From Deltaproteobacteria bacterium (GTDB lineage: Bacteria > Desulfobacterota > Syntrophobacteria > Syntrophobacterales > Thermodesulforhabdaceae), in NCBI GenBank assembly GCA_019309115.1, contig JAFDGW010000012.1, positions 1 to 55,984 on the forward strand: a stretch of DNA of 55,984 nucleotides, read 5' to 3'. This document shows positions 45,214 through 55,870 of the stretch, piece by piece. Each line of letters opens with the position of its first letter. Positions within the stretch are counted from its first letter, which is position 1. The notes beneath the pieces were generated by a model. That model worked only from the letters and a program-made list of their open reading frames with translations. It searched no databases and was not told the DNA's origin. A program made the position numbers and the translations under genes.

Positions 45214-45371
45214 ATGCTTATCCCTTTCCGATGATTTTGCCTCTACGAACCCCACCTTATATAAAAAGAGTCGGTGATCGCAATGTGTTTTTCTTGCAGA
45301 AAACCCATTTTGAGGTATTCTTTTCAAGACGACCCGCTATTGGGAGAGTCAATAGCTTAAGGAGCAATAAA

Positions 45372-46379
45372 GTGAGTAAAAAGCCCGGAAGAAAAAAGGA
45401 AAGGCTTCCTGTACCGGAAAAGAAAACAAGCGCAGAACTCCAGAAATTCAAAACCAGTGAAATTGCCCCCGAAAAAGTCCTGCCAGTAAAGCATGACGCC
45501 TTCGCAGAAGGAACAGCCGTTGATCCACTTTATCTGTACCTCCAGGAAATTCGTAAGTACCCTTTGCTGACCAAAGAAGAAGAAATAGAACTTGCCAAAA
45601 GATACAAGGAAAAAGGTGATATAGAAGCTGCATACAAGCTGGTTACTTCTAACCTCAGGTTGGTAGTCAAAATAGCCATGGAGTTCCAGAAATACTGGAT
45701 GCAAAACCTTATGGACCTTATTCAGGAAGGAAACATCGGGCTGATGCAGGCCGTCAAGAAGTTTGACCCTTACAGAGGTTACAAATTTTCTTACTACGCT
45801 TCCTTCTGGATCAAGGCTTACATTATCAAGTTCATAATGGAAAACTGGAACCTGGTGAAAATAGGAACCACTCAGGCTCAAAGAAAGCTGTTTTTCAATT
45901 TGAGGAAAGAAAAAGAAAAACTGGAAATGCACGGGATTGAAGCGACACCTCAGCTGTTAAGCAAGCGCTTACACGTGAAAGAGTCAGATGTGGTTGAAAT
46001 GGACCAGCGCCTGAGTGGTTCGGAAATGTCGTTGGACAGCCCTGTAAGTAATGATTCAGAAGATACCCATCTTGCCTTTCTGGCCGATCCAACTCCAGCG
46101 GTGGACGATCGCATGGCTAGTGAACAGGCCCGCGAAATTCTACACGAAAAGCTCATGCAGTTCAGGAAGCATCTAAAAGACAAAGAAGCCGTTATATTTG
46201 ACAAGCGTCTTATTGCTGAACAGCCATTGACCCTACAGGAAATTGGAGATCAGTTTGGTATTAGCAGGGAACGGGTTAGGCAGATCGAGGCAAGACTCAA
46301 AAAGAAGTTGAAGGCCTACCTTGAACAGGAAATAGACGACATTCATCTCTTGCAGGAAAGCCTAATAGATGTCAAGTAA
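45372..46379 (+). CDS. rpoH: RNA polymerase sigma-32 type factor
   Basis: A 335-residue sigma factor of the RpoH family, starting at GTG 45372 behind AAGGAG. The N-terminal ~45 residues are basic; region 2 is DPLYLYLQEIRKYPLLTKEEE to PYRGYKFSYYASFWIKAYI, region 4 ends with LTLQEIGDQFGISRERVRQIEARL. The RpoH-box-like QRKLFFNLRK is clear. It drives the heat-shock regulon. HisC is divergent; glgX follows by 21 bases. Confidence 0.92.
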   Translation: MSKKPGRKKERLPVPEKKTSAELQKFKTSEIAPEKVLPVKHDAFAEGTAVDPLYLYLQEIRKYPLLTKEEEIELAKRYKEKGDIEAAYKLVTSNLRLVVKIAMEFQKYWMQNLMDLIQEGNIGLMQAVKKFDPYRGYKFSYYASFWIKAYIIKFIMENWNLVKIGTTQAQRKLFFNLRKEKEKLEMHGIEATPQLLSKRLHVKESDVVEMDQRLSGSEMSLDSPVSNDSEDTHLAFLADPTPAVDDRMASEQAREILHEKLMQFRKHLKDKEAVIFDKRLIAEQPLTLQEIGDQFGISRERVRQIEARLKKKLKAYLEQEIDDIHLLQESLIDVK

Positions 46380-46400
46380 AGTACTCGTGAGGCGGTTTTG

Positions 46401-48548
46401 ATGCGCCTGTGGCCCGGAAAGCCTTATCCGCTTGGCGCTACCTGGGACGGAATGGGAGTAAATTTTGCCATCTTTTCCGAATGCGCCGACAAAGTGGAAC
46501 TCTGTCTCTTCGATTCTCCTGGTTCGATAAAGGAAACCGTTCGAATTACTATACCGGAGTATACCGATCAGGTCTGGCACGTTTACCTTCCTGACATCAG
46601 ACCCGGTCAATTATATGGCTACAGGATTTACGGTCCATACGAGCCTAAAAACGGTCTGAGATTTAACCATCACAAAGTTCTGGTTGACCCTTACGCCAGA
46701 TATATCGTAAGAGCCGACAGGTGGCATGAATCATGGTTCGATTATGATCGGAAAACGTACCGAGAAAAGGGTGAATTGATTCCGGACTTGCGTGACAATG
46801 CTTTCTGTGCACCACTGTCGGTCGTGGTGGACGACGCTTTTACGTGGAAGGAGGACCCAAGACCGGAAACACCTTGGAATCAGACTATAATATATGAAAC
46901 TCACGTTAAGGGATTGACAATATTGCATCCTCAAGTACCCAAGAAGGTAAAGGGCACTTACCTCGGAATAGCAAGCGATCCGGTTATCAAACATCTGAAG
47001 AGTCTCGGCGTCACTGCCGTTGAACTAATGCCCATACACCAGCATGTGGATGAATATCATTTGGTACAGAAAGGCCTTACTAATTACTGGGGATACAATT
47101 CCATTGGTTTCTTTGCTCCTGATGCCCGCTATGCCGTGTCCGATCCCGTAAGAGAATTCAAAACGATGGTGAAAATTCTCCATCATCACGGCATAGAGGT
47201 CATCATTGATGTCGTATTTAATCACACGGCAGAAGGGAATCATCTTGGACCAACACTGTGTTTTCGAGGCATCGACAACCCTGCTTACTACAGGCTGGAA
47301 AAAGCGGACAAAACCAGATACGTGGACTTCTCAGGCTGTGGCAATTCGCTAAATATGCGGCATCCCAGGGTACTTCAGTTGATCATGGACAGCCTAAGAT
47401 ACTGGATACTGGAAATGCATGTTGACGGCTTTCGCTTCGACCTTGCAAGCGCACTTGCGAGAGGACTCTACGAAGTTGATCAGCTATCGGCCTTTTTTAA
47501 CATAATACACCAGGATCCCGTTATATCAAGGGTTAAGCTCATAGCAGAACCTTGGGATCTAGGCAAAGGAGGCTACCAGGTAGGTAATTTTCCCGTACTC
47601 TGGGCAGAATGGAACGGAAAATATCGCGATGCCGTAAGATCTTTCTGGAACTACCCCGCCCCAAGACACATGCGGGAAATGGCCACACGGCTGGCAGGAA
47701 GTAGCGATCTCTACGAAAAAAGTGGTAAAAAGCCCTATGCCAGCATAAACTTTGTAACCTGTCACGATGGCTTTACTCTTCACGATCTTGTGAGCTACAA
47801 CGAAAAGCACAACGAGATAAACGGCGAAGGAAACCGCGACGGCGAAAACAACAATATAAGCTACAACCACGGCATTGAAGGTCCTACGGACAACCCGGAC
47901 ATTATTGCATTAAGATACCGTCAGAAGCGGAACTTCATGACAACACTCATGTTTTCCATTGGAGTTCCAATGATTTTAGGAGGAGACGAACTCGGGCGAA
48001 CCCAACAAGGTAACAATAACGCTTACTGTCAAGACAATGAAATAAGCTGGTATCACTGGAATCTTAGCGAGAGGGATCGAGCATTTCTGGAATTTGTTAA
48101 AAAAGTCGTTAAAATCTGGAAAGAACAGCCGGTATTTCATCGATCTGACTTTTTCAAAGGGCGCCCTATACACGATTCGGGCTGGAAAGACATTTCTTGG
48201 TATAAACCGGACGGCTTTGAAATGGAACACAATGACTGGTATGATGGTAAGATACCTGCGCTAGGGGCAATATTTGGTGGGGATGCGATAGACGAAGTTG
48301 ACGAACAGGGGAATCCCATCAAGGGAGATACTATTCTCATTCTGTTTCATTTTAATCCGGCTTCGGAAACGTCATTTATCTTGCCCCAGTGCCCACAAAA
48401 CGGTAAAGGGCATTCGTGGAGGCTGATGATTGATACAAGATATGACTCCGGTTCCACACCGGAACAAGTTCGATGGGCACCGGGCATGGCTTACAAAATG
48501 GTACCTCGCAGTGCAGCATTGTTTGTACTGAGCGAGGTTGATTCATGA
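46401..48548 (+). CDS. glgX: Glycogen debranching enzyme GlgX
   Basis: A 715-residue isoamylase-type GH13 enzyme that hydrolyses alpha-1,6 bonds in glycogen limit dextrin. N-terminal CBM48 ([22 protein letters not shown]) then GH13 motifs [25 protein letters not shown] with the nucleophile Asp, and ICHD-type [12 protein letters not shown]. It overlaps glgB by four bases. First of glgX-glgB-malQ. Confidence 0.95.
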   Translation: MRLWPGKPYPLGATWDGMGVNFAIFSECADKVELCLFDSPGSIKETVRITIPEYTDQVWHVYLPDIRPGQLYGYRIYGPYEPKNGLRFNHHKVLVDPYARYIVRADRWHESWFDYDRKTYREKGELIPDLRDNAFCAPLSVVVDDAFTWKEDPRPETPWNQTIIYETHVKGLTILHPQVPKKVKGTYLGIASDPVIKHLKSLGVTAVELMPIHQHVDEYHLVQKGLTNYWGYNSIGFFAPDARYAVSDPVREFKTMVKILHHHGIEVIIDVVFNHTAEGNHLGPTLCFRGIDNPAYYRLEKADKTRYVDFSGCGNSLNMRHPRVLQLIMDSLRYWILEMHVDGFRFDLASALARGLYEVDQLSAFFNIIHQDPVISRVKLIAEPWDLGKGGYQVGNFPVLWAEWNGKYRDAVRSFWNYPAPRHMREMATRLAGSSDLYEKSGKKPYASINFVTCHDGFTLHDLVSYNEKHNEINGEGNRDGENNNISYNHGIEGPTDNPDIIALRYRQKRNFMTTLMFSIGVPMILGGDELGRTQQGNNNAYCQDNEISWYHWNLSERDRAFLEFVKKVVKIWKEQPVFHRSDFFKGRPIHDSGWKDISWYKPDGFEMEHNDWYDGKIPALGAIFGGDAIDEVDEQGNPIKGDTILILFHFNPASETSFILPQCPQNGKGHSWRLMIDTRYDSGSTPEQVRWAPGMAYKMVPRSAALFVLSEVDS

Positions 48549-50494
48549 AAAATGACGAAATAAAAGCCAACTGCATATTCACAGCATACGATAACTATCT
48601 ATTCCATAAGGGTGAACATTGCAGGTTGTGGGAGAAATTTGGGGCTCATCCTATCAGGTCGGAAGGCTGGGAGGGATATCATTTTGCTGTTTGGGCACCG
48701 TCTGCCAAGTATGTTTCAGTGGTGGGAGACTTCAACGACTGGAATAGAAAGGCCAATCCACTAAAACAGAAAGAAAACTGGGGAATATGGGAAGGTTTCA
48801 TACCCGGAGTAAAACCTGGTTCCCGTTACAAATTTTATATAGAGTCGGGAGCAAGCTATTACTCCGTCTATAAAACCGATCCGTATGCTTTTTACTGTGA
48901 ACGGCCACCTGGAAATGCGGCGATAACCTGGAATATTGCGGAAGGTTTTGAATGGTCCGACGAGGAATGGATGCAGTCCCGGTGGAAACGCAATTCACCA
49001 GACGCTTCCATCAGCATATATGAAGTACACTTAGGCTCGTGGATGCGAAAGGATGACAACTCTTCCCCGACTTATCGCGAACTGGCCCCACTCCTGATTG
49101 AATACGTTCTGAAGATGGGATTTACCCATGTGGAGCTTCTCCCCGTTATGGAACATCCCTTTTACGCATCCTGGGGCTACCAAGTGAGCGGCTACTTTGC
49201 ACCAACCAGCCGCTACGGTACCCCACAGGATTTTATGTACCTAGTGAACGAACTTCACAAGAACAGCATAGGTGTCATCCTGGACTGGGTTCCTGCTCAT
49301 TTCCCCACCGATGAGCATGGACTTGGCTATTTTGATGGGACTCACCTTTACGAATACACCGACCCAAGGCTCGGCTATCACAGAGACTGGAATACTTACA
49401 TCTTCGATTTCGGCAAGAATGAAGTACGGTGTTTTCTCTTATCAAGCGCGCTGTTTTGGCTCGAAGTTTACCATGTCGACGGGCTGCGGGTGGATGCCGT
49501 GGCGTCCATGCTCTATCGAGATTACTCCAGACCTGAGGGTGAATGGGTACCCAACGAGTACGGAGGACGGGAAAACCTTGAAGCAATCCAGTTTTTACGT
49601 CGGCTGAACGAAGTCCTGTATAAAGAATGTCCCGGTATTATGACCATAGCTGAAGAATCTACGGCCTGGCCAATGGTATCGCGCCCTACCTACGTGGGTG
49701 GTTTAGGTTTTGGGTTTAAATGGAACCTCGGATGGATGCATGATATTTTGGAATACATGACAAAAGATCCAATTTATAGAAAATATCACCACAACAATCT
49801 GACATTCAGCCTTCTTTATGCTTATCATGAAAATTTTATTCTTCCTTTTTCACACGATGAGGTCGTTCATGGCAAAGGATCCATGATTCGCAAGATGCCC
49901 GGTGATGACTGGCAAAAATTTGCAAACCTCCGGGTTTTATACGGATTCATGTTCGCCCATCCGGGTAAAAAATTACTATTCATGGGCAACGAATTTGGGC
50001 AGTGGAATGAGTGGAACCACGATTCGTCACTAGAATGGTACCTTCTGGAAATCCCCATGCACCAGGGTCTTCAAAGATGGGTAAAGGATTTGAATTCAGT
50101 CCTGAGTGCTGAACCGGCCCTGTACGAGCTGGACTACTCACCCGATGGCTTCCAGTGGATCGACTGCCATGATAGCGAACAAAGCACCTTGAGTTTCATC
50201 AGAAAAGCCAGGGCCCCAGGAGAATGCATTCTTTGCGTGTGCAACTTCACTCCTGTTCCACGCTATCCTTTCTGCGTGGGAGTGCCCTACCCAGGATTTT
50301 GGCAGGAAATTCTGAATAGCGATAGTGAATTTTACGGTGGCAGTGGTTTGGGCAACATGGGAGGAAAATCAACCCAACAGATATATTGCCACGGGCGCCC
50401 TTATGCCTTGCAGATTATGCTGCCCCCCCTTGCTGCCGTCTTCTTCAAATGGAAACCTGATGAATTTCAGCGAAAAAGTGGAAAGTATTGCTAA
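48545..50494 (+). CDS. glgB: 1,4-alpha-glucan branching enzyme GlgB
   Basis: A 649-residue GH13 enzyme forming alpha-1,6 branches. CBM48 region ([23 protein letters not shown]) is followed by GH13 motifs [27 protein letters not shown] (nucleophile Asp), IAEEST and [11 protein letters not shown]. Length matches short branching enzymes. Overlaps glgX start (ATGA) and malQ end by 35 bases, so translation is tightly coupled. Confidence 0.96.
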   Translation: MKNDEIKANCIFTAYDNYLFHKGEHCRLWEKFGAHPIRSEGWEGYHFAVWAPSAKYVSVVGDFNDWNRKANPLKQKENWGIWEGFIPGVKPGSRYKFYIESGASYYSVYKTDPYAFYCERPPGNAAITWNIAEGFEWSDEEWMQSRWKRNSPDASISIYEVHLGSWMRKDDNSSPTYRELAPLLIEYVLKMGFTHVELLPVMEHPFYASWGYQVSGYFAPTSRYGTPQDFMYLVNELHKNSIGVILDWVPAHFPTDEHGLGYFDGTHLYEYTDPRLGYHRDWNTYIFDFGKNEVRCFLLSSALFWLEVYHVDGLRVDAVASMLYRDYSRPEGEWVPNEYGGRENLEAIQFLRRLNEVLYKECPGIMTIAEESTAWPMVSRPTYVGGLGFGFKWNLGWMHDILEYMTKDPIYRKYHHNNLTFSLLYAYHENFILPFSHDEVVHGKGSMIRKMPGDDWQKFANLRVLYGFMFAHPGKKLLFMGNEFGQWNEWNHDSSLEWYLLEIPMHQGLQRWVKDLNSVLSAEPALYELDYSPDGFQWIDCHDSEQSTLSFIRKARAPGECILCVCNFTPVPRYPFCVGVPYPGFWQEILNSDSEFYGGSGLGNMGGKSTQQIYCHGRPYALQIMLPPLAAVFFKWKPDEFQRKSGKYC

Positions 50495-52490
50495 CGCGAT
50501 GGGTATTATCCCACGGTATTATGACCTGTGCGGAAATCAGCATGTGGCGACAATTGAGCAAAAATGTGCCATACTTAATGCCATGGGCGTAGCAACGGAC
50601 GGTGAAGAAGCGATAGATAAATCCATTAAGCAGCTTTTGCAAAAGAAAATCGAGCTTCCGGTTTCACCGGTCGTGACAGTTGATGAAGACCATCCCGTGA
50701 TGATTCCAGTGGATCTACTCAGCCCTCACTCGCCGCCATTGCCAATTGAATGGACCTTAAAGGAAGAATTCGGTAGAGAAACATACGGTAAATTCGAAGC
50801 ATCTACACATTTTAAACCGGAAAGGTTCATCTTCTTGAACAGGGAGTTTTACCGTTACAGATTTCAGGTATCAGAAGGGCTGAAGCCTGGTTACCACTCG
50901 CTTCATCTGAAATTTGCCAACAAAAAAGACATCAAAATACAGCTTATAGTATCGCCCCAAGCAGCCTTTCACGACGTGCCAAGATGTTGGGGCCTTATGG
51001 TTCAGTTATATGGCATACGATCTCTAAAAAACTGGGGAATCGGCGACTTTGAAGATCTCAAGGATCTGTGCTTTTTAGCAAGTCGGTTTGGAGCGGGCTT
51101 TGTAGGCTTAAGTCCTCTGTATGCTCTCTATACCGACAACCCTAAACACATAAGCCCCTACAGCCCTTCTACAAGGCGTTTTCTTAACCCGTGGTACATC
51201 AGACCGGAACGTACTGAAAGAGAAGAAATACTGTCAGAGCTTCGCAATTCAAAGCTGGTGGACTATGAAAGGGTAGTTCCACTAAAAATTGCCGCATTAA
51301 GGAAGCAATTTGAGAGCTTTGTGGAAAATCATCTCTTGCGGGGTACAAAGCAGTCCGAGGAATTTCGACTTTACACCGATTTCCGAGGGGAAAGTCTCAA
51401 AAAATTTGCTACTTTCGAAGCCCAGCTTAGCGGTTCTATATCAGAGCGAGAAATTCTGTTTCACCAGTACCTGCAATTCCTGACAGAAAAACAACTGCAG
51501 GATGCACAGACCTTCGCAAAGTCCATGAATCCGCCAATTAGGATTTACTTAGATGTACCCGTCGGGGTTGATTCGGCGGGCTTTGATGTGTGGTACGAAC
51601 CTGATTTGTATGCAAAAACCGCAAGGATTGGAGCTCCACCAGATGATTTTAACCCAAATGGGCAAGAATGGGGTGTGGTACCTTTCATACCTCATCAGCT
51701 AATTTCTCAGAAATACCGTACTTTTATAGACATTCTTCGCAGGGCCATGCAGCTTGCCGATATCGTGCGTCTTGACCACGTAATGGGACTGCTCAGGCTT
51801 TTCTGGATTCCAGATGGATACAATCCCAAGAGCGGGGTCTATGTTCGCTATCCGTTTCTGGACTTGATGAGAATCGTAAACCTGGAAAGCGTGCGAAATA
51901 ATTGTGCTGTTGTGGGTGAAGATCTGGGTACCGTTCCGGAAATTGTAAGGTCTGAGATGGCAGCCAGGAAACTATTTTCGTGCAAGGTTTTATATTTTGA
52001 AAAGAAGCCGGACGGCACTTTCAAAAGCCCTCGTGAATACCCTGAATATTCGATTGCGAGCATTAACACGCACGATCTTCCAACCTTTGCAGCTTACTGG
52101 CAGAAAAAAGATATTCAGCTCCGAAAACAACTGGGACTACTGGCACATCCAAACATGGAAGTTACTTTGAGAGAAACGCGAAGAAAAGATAAAGCTAACC
52201 TGTTAAAACTGCTTCGAGACGAAGGGCTTCTTGATGACAAAAGAAATGTTCCGTTAACCATACTACTACCGGCAGTGCTGAAATTCATGGCTCGAACGAA
52301 ATCTCGATTGGTGGGCTACCAGGTGGAAGATTTCATCCTCCAGGAAGATCAACCAAATGTTCCGGGAACAACAACCCAATACCCATCATGGAAAATACGA
52401 TGGAAAAAATCTATGGAATCGCTAGAAAAAAATCATGAAATCGTTAGATTAACCAGTTTCTTAAATCGTAATCCTGTAATGCTCCCCTGA
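50460..52490 (+). CDS. malQ: 4-alpha-glucanotransferase (amylomaltase)
   Basis: A 676-residue GH77 enzyme that transfers malto-oligosaccharide segments. Seen: [56 protein letters not shown] (nucleophile Asp), [13 protein letters not shown] and [15 protein letters not shown] 50460 lies inside the end of glgB. With GlgX and GlgB it handles storage glucan turnover. Confidence 0.94.
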   Translation: MNFSEKVESIANAMGIIPRYYDLCGNQHVATIEQKCAILNAMGVATDGEEAIDKSIKQLLQKKIELPVSPVVTVDEDHPVMIPVDLLSPHSPPLPIEWTLKEEFGRETYGKFEASTHFKPERFIFLNREFYRYRFQVSEGLKPGYHSLHLKFANKKDIKIQLIVSPQAAFHDVPRCWGLMVQLYGIRSLKNWGIGDFEDLKDLCFLASRFGAGFVGLSPLYALYTDNPKHISPYSPSTRRFLNPWYIRPERTEREEILSELRNSKLVDYERVVPLKIAALRKQFESFVENHLLRGTKQSEEFRLYTDFRGESLKKFATFEAQLSGSISEREILFHQYLQFLTEKQLQDAQTFAKSMNPPIRIYLDVPVGVDSAGFDVWYEPDLYAKTARIGAPPDDFNPNGQEWGVVPFIPHQLISQKYRTFIDILRRAMQLADIVRLDHVMGLLRLFWIPDGYNPKSGVYVRYPFLDLMRIVNLESVRNNCAVVGEDLGTVPEIVRSEMAARKLFSCKVLYFEKKPDGTFKSPREYPEYSIASINTHDLPTFAAYWQKKDIQLRKQLGLLAHPNMEVTLRETRRKDKANLLKLLRDEGLLDDKRNVPLTILLPAVLKFMARTKSRLVGYQVEDFILQEDQPNVPGTTTQYPSWKIRWKKSMESLEKNHEIVRLTSFLNRNPVMLP

Positions 52491-52644
52491 AACCAAGAGA
52501 TTTTTTGATAGAATTTGTAAATGCATAATCACTTTCTCGGTACGCCATGTTTGTTGCTCACTCTGGGCCTTGACAACCGTCGCATGGACTGATGGGAAAT
52601 CGGCGGTTTTGATGGTTGCACTGGGAAAAATCCTAAACAAAAAA

Positions 52645-52686
52645 GTTGATATTGCTTTTTTAAGAAAAATAATTATTTTTAAAAAG
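52645..52686 (+). promoter_or_regulatory. A/T-rich palindrome before desulfoferrodoxin gene
   Basis: AAAAATAATTATTTTT (52665-52680) is a perfect 16-base palindrome, flanked by CTTTTT and AAAAAG. A weak -35 TTGATA (52646-52651) places the palindrome over the -10 region. A Fur or PerR-type repressor would fit an oxidative-stress gene. Bases 52491-52640 between malQ and this site show no gene. Confidence 0.35.
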
Positions 52687-52744
52687 TCGTTTTACCGTAC
52701 GTACTAGAAAGAGATTAGAGGGTCTTAAAGAGGGAGGACTAAAA

Positions 52745-53128
52745 ATGGCAGAAAAATTACAAGTTTACAAATGTGAGGTTTGTGGAAACATTGTAGAAGT
52801 ACTTCATGGTGGAAAAGGAGAACTTGTCTGTTGTGGACAGCCAATGAAGCTTTTTGTTGAAAATACAGTGGATGCAGCAAAGGAAAAACATGTACCAGTT
52901 GCTGAAAAAATTGATCACGGCATAAAAGTAAAGGTTGGAAGAGTTGCTCATCCGATGGAAGGCAAACATTACATAGAATGGATTGAAGTAATAGATGAAT
53001 CTGGTCGAGCATATAGACATTTTCTTAAACCAGGAGATCCTCCGGAAGCTGTTTTCTGTGTACCGGAAGGTAAAGTAACATTAAGGGAATACTGTAATTT
53101 GCATGGATTATGGAAAGCTGAGGTTTAA
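52745..53128 (+). CDS. dfx: Desulfoferrodoxin (superoxide reductase, 2Fe type)
   Basis: A 127-residue protein reducing superoxide to peroxide in anaerobes. N-terminal rubredoxin-like centre I: C10, C13, C29, C30. Centre II ligands: H49, H69, H75, C117 and H120, with the functional E47-K48 pair in EKHVP. AGGAGG-like GGGAGGA precedes the ATG. It is A/T-richer than neighbours, possibly acquired. A broken ferritin gene starts two bases after the stop, and a flavodoxin follows. Confidence 0.96.
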   Translation: MAEKLQVYKCEVCGNIVEVLHGGKGELVCCGQPMKLFVENTVDAAKEKHVPVAEKIDHGIKVKVGRVAHPMEGKHYIEWIEVIDESGRAYRHFLKPGDPPEAVFCVPEGKVTLREYCNLHGLWKAEV

Positions 53129-53130
53129 CA

Positions 53131-53301
53131 ATGATAACAGACAGAATGGGCAAAGCCTTAAACGAGCAACTTAAGTGGGAACTTTATTCCGCTTATTTAT
53201 CTTTTGCGGGCGGGAAGACCCCTTCCGTAAGGGAGGGGATGAAAGCCCGCAGGTGTGCCGTTAGCACCCTGAAACTAAACAACCGTCAATATAAATTATG
53301 A
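53131..53301 (+). pseudogene. Ferritin gene truncated by a TnpB-element end
   Basis: Starts MITDRMGKALNEQLKWELYSAYL, the start of bacterial ferritins with the iron-binding Glu in the WELYSAYL helix. Just after TTTAT at 53196-53200 the sequence becomes the left end of the IS605-type element and the frame ends 56 codons in at TGA 53299-53301. None of the remaining ~140 ferritin residues follow before the flavodoxin gene. It cannot form a four-helix ferritin. It follows dfx by two bases, so it belongs to that operon. Confidence 0.7.
53201..53300 (+). mobile_element. Solitary left end of an IS605-type TnpB element
   Basis: Bases 53201-53286 match the left ends at 101-206 and 23601-23707 (reverse complement), including the hairpin 53206-53250. 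Homology weakens but seems to extend to about 53300. The tnpB gene and right end are missing. The junction is again TTTAT followed by CTTTTGC. Confidence 0.8.
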
Positions 53302-53332
53302 AGAATATGAAGGAGAATGGGAGGATAGTTAA

Positions 53333-53800
53333 GTGAAAAAAGCGCTTATAATATATGCCACAAGGACCCAGAATACAAAGGGAATAGCTGAGCTTATTGC
53401 GGAAGGCTTAAGAATGTCGGGGGTTGAGGCAAAGCTTTTAAACGCTAGCGATAAGGAGATTGAAGACCTGAATTTCGAAGAATACGACGCGCTAGTTCTC
53501 GGTTCTGCTACCTATCACGGTGAAATGATGCAATCTATGAAAACTCTCCTATTTAAACTGGAAAAGGATAACCTTGAAGGAAAAGTTGGTGGAGCATTCG
53601 GAGCCTTCGGATGGAGTGGAGAAGCTCCGGATCGTATTTTTGATACAATGGCCAACGTTTTCAACATGAAAATGGTAAGAGGAACTCTTAGACTTAAATC
53701 TCCGAAACTTCAGGAAGCCATCCAAATGGCTCGCGAATACGGTAAAGAAATAGCGCAAAAAATGAACGAGCAAGAAACAAACATGACTGACCCATTATAA
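53333..53800 (+). CDS. Flavodoxin-like protein
   Basis: A 155-residue FMN protein. The phosphate loop appears as YATRTQNTKGIAE, followed by VLGSATYHGEMM and AFGAFGWSGEAP, which flank the isoalloxazine ring. It resembles the flavodoxin domain of FprA-type oxygen reductases. GTG start has GGGAGGA upstream. Position after desulfoferrodoxin suggests electron transfer in oxygen or superoxide defence. The exact partner is unknown. Confidence 0.85.
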   Translation: MKKALIIYATRTQNTKGIAELIAEGLRMSGVEAKLLNASDKEIEDLNFEEYDALVLGSATYHGEMMQSMKTLLFKLEKDNLEGKVGGAFGAFGWSGEAPDRIFDTMANVFNMKMVRGTLRLKSPKLQEAIQMAREYGKEIAQKMNEQETNMTDPL

Positions 53801-53823
53801 ACGGCTAGTCCTATCTCAAGTTT

Positions 53824-53849
53824 GCCCGGAGCTTTTAAAAACCCCGGGC
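53824..53849. terminator. Hairpin between flavodoxin gene and glnA
   Basis: GCCCGG (53824-53829) and CCGGGC (53844-53849) form a stem around an A/T-rich loop, between convergent genes. No strong T-run flanks it, so termination strength is uncertain. Confidence 0.45.
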
Positions 53850-53894
53850 ATCCTAATTAACTAAAATGAAAAACTTTCACTTAATCGATTTTCT

Positions 53895-55307
53895 TTACAC
53901 ATCAAAATAAAGGTAAAATTCATGAGGATGGGGTCTCAATCTAACAGGATCGATCTCGTTGATTCGTTTATATCTAATCCATTCCTCAACAACGTCCTCC
54001 GTAAAGACACCACCCTTTAAAAGAAACTCGTGATCTTCTTCAAGGGCCTTAAGAGCCTCATCAAGTGATCCCGGGGTAAATGGAACATCCCTCAGCTCTT
54101 CGGGGCTCAGAGAGTAAATGTCCCTATCAAGCGGTTCACCTGGGTCTATCCTGTTTTCAATTCCGTCAAGCATGGCCATCAGTATGGCACTAAAGGCAAG
54201 ATAGCCGTTACAGGATGGATCGGGTGTTCGGAACTCAATCCTTTTGGCCTTCGGGGACGGAGAATACATGGGAATGCGAATTGCGGCGCTTCTGTTTCTG
54301 CTGGAATAGGCAAGGTTAACAGGTGCCTCATAGCCCGGCACCAGTCGCTTGTAAGAATTAGTTGTTGGGTTTGTGAAGGCGCAGATTGCACGGGCATGTT
54401 TGAGAATTCCTCCTATGGCCCAGAGGGCCATATCACTGAGACCGGCGTACTTGTCTCCTGCAAAAAGAGGTTTACCCTCTTTCCAGATGCTCACATGGGT
54501 ATGCATGCCCGAGCCATTATCTCCAAAGATGGGTTTGGGCATGAAGGTCACAGTTTTACCATGACGTCTGGCTACATTCTTGATAATGTATTTGAACCAC
54601 ATCAACTGATCACCCATTTTAACCAGCGGAGCGAACCTCATGTCGATTTCAGCTTGACCTGCTGTTGCCACTTCATGATGCTGACACTCAACCTGGATAC
54701 CTACCTGCTCCATTACAAGAACCATTTCGGTTCTTAAGTCCTGAAAGGTATCAGAAGGGGGCACCGGGAAATAGCCTTCCTTGTGGCGCAACTTATACCC
54801 CAGATTGGGGCACTCTTCCCTTCCTGAATTCCAGGTCGCTTCCCCTGAATCAATGAAATAATAGGCATAATGACTTGCGTCTGCGTATCTTATGTCGTCA
54901 AAAATAAAGAACTCGGCTTCCGGCCCAAAGTATGCAACGTCCCCTATGCCTGTGAACTTAAGATATTCTTCGGCTTTTTGAGCAATGTACCTGGGATCTC
55001 TCGAATATTTTTCCTTCGTAATGGGTTCCACAATGTTGCATATCAGGCTGAGGGTGGGTACCTGCATAAAGGGATCAATTACCGCTGTTTCAGGGTCGGG
55101 CATCACCAGCATATCACTTGCATGAATGGGCTGCCAACCTCTGATGCTAGATCCATCAAAACCAAATCCCTCTTCAAAACTCGATTCGGTCAACTCGCTG
55201 ATGGGTACAGAAAAATGCTGCCACATGCCGGGAAAATCAAGGAACTTAAAGTCGACCATCTTCACGTTCTTCTCACGTGCAAACTCAAGAACCTCCCTGG
55301 GTGTCAT
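53895..55307 (-). CDS. glnA: Glutamine synthetase, type I
   Basis: A 470-residue GSI subunit making glutamine from glutamate, ammonia and ATP. Signatures: [36 protein letters not shown], the ATP-site [16 protein letters not shown] and [18 protein letters not shown] tyrosine at the adenylylation position ([11 protein letters not shown]) is present, indicating possible GlnE control. AGGAGG seven bases before ATG 55307 favours it over GTG 55310. A sigma-54 promoter precedes it. Confidence 0.97.
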   Translation of the reverse strand: MTPREVLEFAREKNVKMVDFKFLDFPGMWQHFSVPISELTESSFEEGFGFDGSSIRGWQPIHASDMLVMPDPETAVIDPFMQVPTLSLICNIVEPITKEKYSRDPRYIAQKAEEYLKFTGIGDVAYFGPEAEFFIFDDIRYADASHYAYYFIDSGEATWNSGREECPNLGYKLRHKEGYFPVPPSDTFQDLRTEMVLVMEQVGIQVECQHHEVATAGQAEIDMRFAPLVKMGDQLMWFKYIIKNVARRHGKTVTFMPKPIFGDNGSGMHTHVSIWKEGKPLFAGDKYAGLSDMALWAIGGILKHARAICAFTNPTTNSYKRLVPGYEAPVNLAYSSRNRSAAIRIPMYSPSPKAKRIEFRTPDPSCNGYLAFSAILMAMLDGIENRIDPGEPLDRDIYSLSPEELRDVPFTPGSLDEALKALEEDHEFLLKGGVFTEDVVEEWIRYKRINEIDPVRLRPHPHEFYLYFDV

Positions 55308-55335
55308 CACCGCTCCTCCTTATGAAAATTAACTA

Positions 55336-55351
55336 AGCAATATAGGTGCCA
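55336..55351 (-). promoter_or_regulatory. Sigma-54 promoter of glnA
   Basis: On the minus strand TGGCAC-CTATA-TTGCT matches the sigma-54 consensus TGGCAC-N5-TTGCW exactly. It lies about 30 bases before the glnA start. An NtrC-type activator is implied; I could not identify its sites with confidence in the 55352-55630 gap, which holds no gene. Confidence 0.85.
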
Positions 55352-55631
55352 TTTTTACTCTCTCATACCCTGCCCTCAATCACCCAGAATACCTACAATC
55401 CCTCAGTGCCCCAAAACCCCCTCAAAGCAATGGCTGCACACCCCCTGCTGGATTTATGCAGGATACACAATCAACCCCGATTGACTACAAGAGACGGCTT
55501 TGCAAGTCCACTTATAAATTGAACGAAGTCGAACGGCTTGTACAATTTTGTAACACTATTTTACGGAAACGGCTCCAGGAAAATCAAGAAAGAGAGCAGC
55601 ATATTATTCAATGAGAAAGGATAAACCCTAC

Positions 55632-55706
55632 TGGAGGCGGCAGCCGGATTCGAACCGGCGAATAACGGTTTTGCAGACCGCTCCCTTACCACTTGGGTAT
55701 GCCGCC
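55632..55706 (-). tRNA. tRNA-Cys (GCA)
   Basis: Reads GGCGGCA acceptor strand, D-arm with CCCAAGTGGTAAGGG, anticodon loop CTGCAAA (anticodon GCA), T-loop GGTTCGAATCC, acceptor TGCCGCC, discriminator T and an encoded CCA. A T discriminator is typical for tRNA-Cys. Bases 55711-55870 upstream hold a possible TTGACA (55746-55751) and TATAAC (55725-55730) promoter. Confidence 0.95.
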
Positions 55707-55870
55707 CTTTATTTTTAACAGTTTGTTATATCAACAAGACCTTTTTGTCAAGATCTTTGCGAGCCTGTTCGAAAAAAATAGGATCGTGATGTTACAGGTT
55801 TGTACGCAAACCAAGGTTCAGACTTTTTAATCTTTCTTCTCCACCAAGTGCTTTTTTGCTTATGGTACAA

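Noticed and set aside
45357-45932. 191-codon open frame on the minus strand
   Set aside because: Antisense to the well-supported rpoH gene; Phe-rich translation typical of a shadow frame.
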